Positions 62,398 to 64,000 of a stretch of DNA of 64,000 bases are shown here, piece by piece. This DNA comes from Streptomyces catenulae. Its GTDB lineage: Bacteria > Actinomycetota > Actinomycetes > Streptomycetales > Streptomycetaceae. The stretch's first letter is position 1, and each line of letters opens with the position of its first letter. The DNA lies in contig NZ_JODY01000020.1 in the NCBI RefSeq assembly GCF_000718015.1, positions 1 to 64,000 on the forward strand, given 5' to 3'. The translations under genes and the position numbers were made by a program. The notes beneath the pieces were generated by a model. The model saw only the letters and a list, made by a program, of their open reading frames with translations. It ran no database searches and was not told where the DNA came from.

Positions 62398-62633
62398 GAG
62401 AGCGGCTCCGGCGGCGGCGCGGTTAGGACACCGGAGGCGTAGGTGCGCTGGACGGCTGCGGGATCCGTCAGGTCTCGGTTGCCGAGTTTGCCCTTGGCGC
62501 AGGTCAGCAGGCTCCGGACCGACTCGACCCGCATCCGCGTCATCGTCGCGATCTCCTCGACCGCCATGCCGTGTGCGGTGCCCAGGATGGCTCGGACCTC
62601 TGGCTCCGACAGCTCGACCTTCAACATCGACAA
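62292..62633 (-). CDS. HTH-domain protein, N-terminal part of a possibly split regulator
   Basis: This is a 113-residue frame. Residues 3-55 (LSEPEVRAILGTAHGMAVEEI, RVESVRSLLTCAKGKLG) form a LuxR/sigma-like HTH. After residue 75 the sequence becomes Cys/Pro/Ser-rich and not protein-like, exactly where the other frame takes up HTH-like sequence. Probably a frameshifted gene or a sequence error. Confidence 0.45.
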   Translation of the reverse strand: MSMLKVELSEPEVRAILGTAHGMAVEEIATMTRMRVESVRSLLTCAKGKLGNRDLTDPAAVQRTYASGVLTAPPPEPLSCRPKCSCPSHRSPSYGCWPRGRPPGTSPSAAPSP

Positions 62634-62652
62634 CTCCGTGTAGGCGAGGTGG

Positions 62653-63216
62653 TCAGGGGCGGGTGCAGGACTGCGGCGAACGGCGGTTCAGGACGTCGGT
62701 CAGCTGGTGGGCGACGTCGGGAGGCACCGGGAGGAACTGGAGCCGGGCATCCCGGTCGCAGGCGACGCAGTACGGGTGGAGATCGCCGTGGAGGCGGTGC
62801 CCGATCGCGGACCGGCTCGCGGCTTCGAGGGCGCGACAGACCTTGTCGCTCCCCTCCCAGCCCGGCGTTTCGGTCCCGGACAGCTCCGGCAGCGGCGTGC
62901 CGCCCAGGGCGGCGGTCAGCGCGTCGACCTGCGGGATGGAGTAGGAGCCCAGGAGGATCCGGCCATGCTCGGCGGTGGGCATCACATGGATGCCGTGGGC
63001 CGCCAGGGCCTCCCGCAGTCCGGTGACGAGCGGGAGGAGGTCGGGGTGCAGCCGCTCCGTGATCGCCTCGATCTGGCCTCCGGAGAGGTGGCGCACGGTG
63101 AGGACGCCGGACGGGGTGATGGACACCTCCTGCGGATCGATGCCCGCGGCCCGCAGCCCGGCCATCAGGGCTTTCGCGGTGAAGGGCGGGTACATCTCGT
63201 CGCGGTTTTCGGACAT
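62653..63216 (-). CDS. Hypothetical protein
   Basis: This is a 187-residue protein. An N-terminal helical and beta part (AKALMAGLRAAGIDPQEVSIT, TVRHLSGGQIEAITERL) precedes LHPYCVACDRDARLQFLPV, a CxxC near the C-terminus. The ATG at 63216 follows a GAAAGGGCTTTG leader; MTMSEN two codons upstream is possible. No family recognised. Confidence 0.62.
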   Translation of the reverse strand: MSENRDEMYPPFTAKALMAGLRAAGIDPQEVSITPSGVLTVRHLSGGQIEAITERLHPDLLPLVTGLREALAAHGIHVMPTAEHGRILLGSYSIPQVDALTAALGGTPLPELSGTETPGWEGSDKVCRALEAASRSAIGHRLHGDLHPYCVACDRDARLQFLPVPPDVAHQLTDVLNRRSPQSCTRP

Positions 63217-63247
63217 GGTCAAAGCCCTTTCAGAGCAGTGCAGTTGG

Positions 63248-63673
63248 TCACGGGTGGAAGAGGAGAAGAGAGGGCGCGGCCTCGGTGCTGCCGAGGTGCG
63301 GCCGCGGTAGGGGTGCGGGGGCGGGGCATCGGCAGGTCAGGGGCAGGAGGGCCCTGACGGGAGCGGCACTCCAGGACCAGCGACCCGACGGCGTCGTCAC
63401 GGTGAAGATCACGGGACGCCCTTGCCGGAGGCTGGCTGTGACCCGGTGGGCGGCACGGTGATCACCCAGCCACGCCCACGCGACCCCGAACCCGTCGGTG
63501 TCCAGGTCGAGGAGGGAATCACGGACGGAGTCCCGCAACCACTCCATCGCCACCTCGGGGCTCGCCGCGACGAAGTTCTGTGCCACCGGCCGACCTTCAA
63601 CGTCGAGGCCGACCGGCAGCCCCGTCTTATCGGTGCGGTCCAGGTGCGCCCAGTACGCGGACGGCGGGGTCAC
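63248..63673 (-). CDS. Hypothetical protein
   Basis: This 141-residue protein starts at a GTG that overlaps the stop of the gene at the right edge. It contains VTPPSAYWAHLDRTDKTGLPV, VAMEWLRDSVRDSLLDLDTDG and a C-terminal Pro/Cys-rich tail. Mixed alpha/beta; no family recognised. Confidence 0.6.
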   Translation of the reverse strand: MTPPSAYWAHLDRTDKTGLPVGLDVEGRPVAQNFVAASPEVAMEWLRDSVRDSLLDLDTDGFGVAWAWLGDHRAAHRVTASLRQGRPVIFTVTTPSGRWSWSAAPVRALLPLTCRCPAPAPLPRPHLGSTEAAPSLLLFHP

Positions 63674-64000
63674 GCACACCACAACTCCCGCTGCTCCGGG
63701 GGCTGCGGTTCGAACGTCGGCAACGGCCCGGTGTCGCCCGGATCGAGCCGGTCGATCAGCTCCTGGGCCGCCATCGCCATCCGACGCACCTGCACCGCAT
63801 CCGCGCGTCCGGCCGCGGCCGGACCGGTGCGCAGCCGGTCGGCACGGACGAGCGCCACGCCGAACTCGGGCGACGAGCAGCGGACGGACGCGGCGCGAGC
63901 CATGTTCACGAGCTGCCCCAGCAGACGGTCCAACCGCTCCGCGAGGAGCGGCAGCTCGGAGGGGGCGACCAGGTCCCGTACGGGAAGACGCCCGGGGCGA
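63670..64000 (-). CDS. Hypothetical protein, cut by the window edge
   Basis: Only the last 109 codons are present; the 5' end lies past 64000. Visible parts are LAERLDRLLGQLVNMARAASV, ALVRADRLRTGPAAAGRADAV and QVRRMAMAAQELIDRLDPGDTG, mostly helical. The stop overlaps the next GTG. The element therefore continues beyond the window. Confidence 0.6.
   Translation of the reverse strand, partial: RPGRLPVRDLVAPSELPLLAERLDRLLGQLVNMARAASVRCSSPEFGVALVRADRLRTGPAAAGRADAVQVRRMAMAAQELIDRLDPGDTGPLPTFEPQPPEQRELWCA

Overview
The window is high-GC actinobacterial DNA, almost certainly Streptomyces. Supporting signs are families largely confined to that group (DUF317-, DUF2637-, DUF4913-, DUF5753- and DUF5999-like proteins, a WhiB-like regulator, SCO6880-type conjugation proteins), secreted cell-wall enzymes, and operons of genes joined by ATGA/GTGA overlaps. 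Bases 1-28 are a Nextera sequencing adapter, so the left edge is a raw contig end. No rRNA, tRNA or CRISPR array was recognised.

Positions 29 to about 12,000 look like ordinary chromosome: an MFS exporter, a HAD phosphatase, a peptidoglycan amidase and an L,D-transpeptidase facing each other across a terminator, a nucleotidyltransferase-like protein, a secreted hydrolase and a secreted serine protease, a Pro/Ala repeat protein, a methyltransferase and a cupin. At about 12,004 a pirin gene is cut: only its last 54 codons remain, next to a tyrosine integrase and an excisionase. This is read as the left end of an integrated conjugative element that runs past the right edge of the window.

Inside the element come an accessory patch (metallo-hydrolase/AhpD fusion with a divergent TetR, a decayed Tn3 transposase, a nuclease-like protein and a DNA methyltransferase), then a long plus-strand operon (19-41 kb) for a type IV secretion machine: NlpC/P60 hydrolase, pilin-like, VirB8-like, VirB6-like, SCO6880-like and VirB4-like proteins and a frameshifted VirD4-like coupling protein, followed by many accessory proteins. 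Converging on it is a minus-strand operon (48.5-41.4 kb) with replication-type proteins, a DnaC-like ATPase, a WhiB-like regulator, a DUF2637 membrane protein, MobC and a relaxase. The two operons appear to carry the same structured leader RNA, so transfer and replication/mobilisation may be co-regulated. At least six unrelated accessory proteins of the secretion operon end in a similar Arg-rich motif plus Pro/Ala tail, a candidate secretion signal.

From 49 kb a regulator region with palindromes leads into a nucleotide-metabolism cluster: a MazG-like pyrophosphohydrolase, a Nudix-like protein, an aldo/keto reductase, a degenerate P-loop kinase-like protein, a DEDD exonuclease, a radical SAM enzyme, a tandem nucleoside diphosphate kinase, a thymidylate-synthase homologue with the Asn-to-Asp change typical of cytidylate enzymes, and an endonuclease/phosphatase-family protein. 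Five genes (52.3-57.6 kb) are translationally coupled. The best guess is synthesis or policing of a modified cytosine nucleotide. Small regulators and hypothetical genes fill the rest to the right edge, where the last gene is cut.
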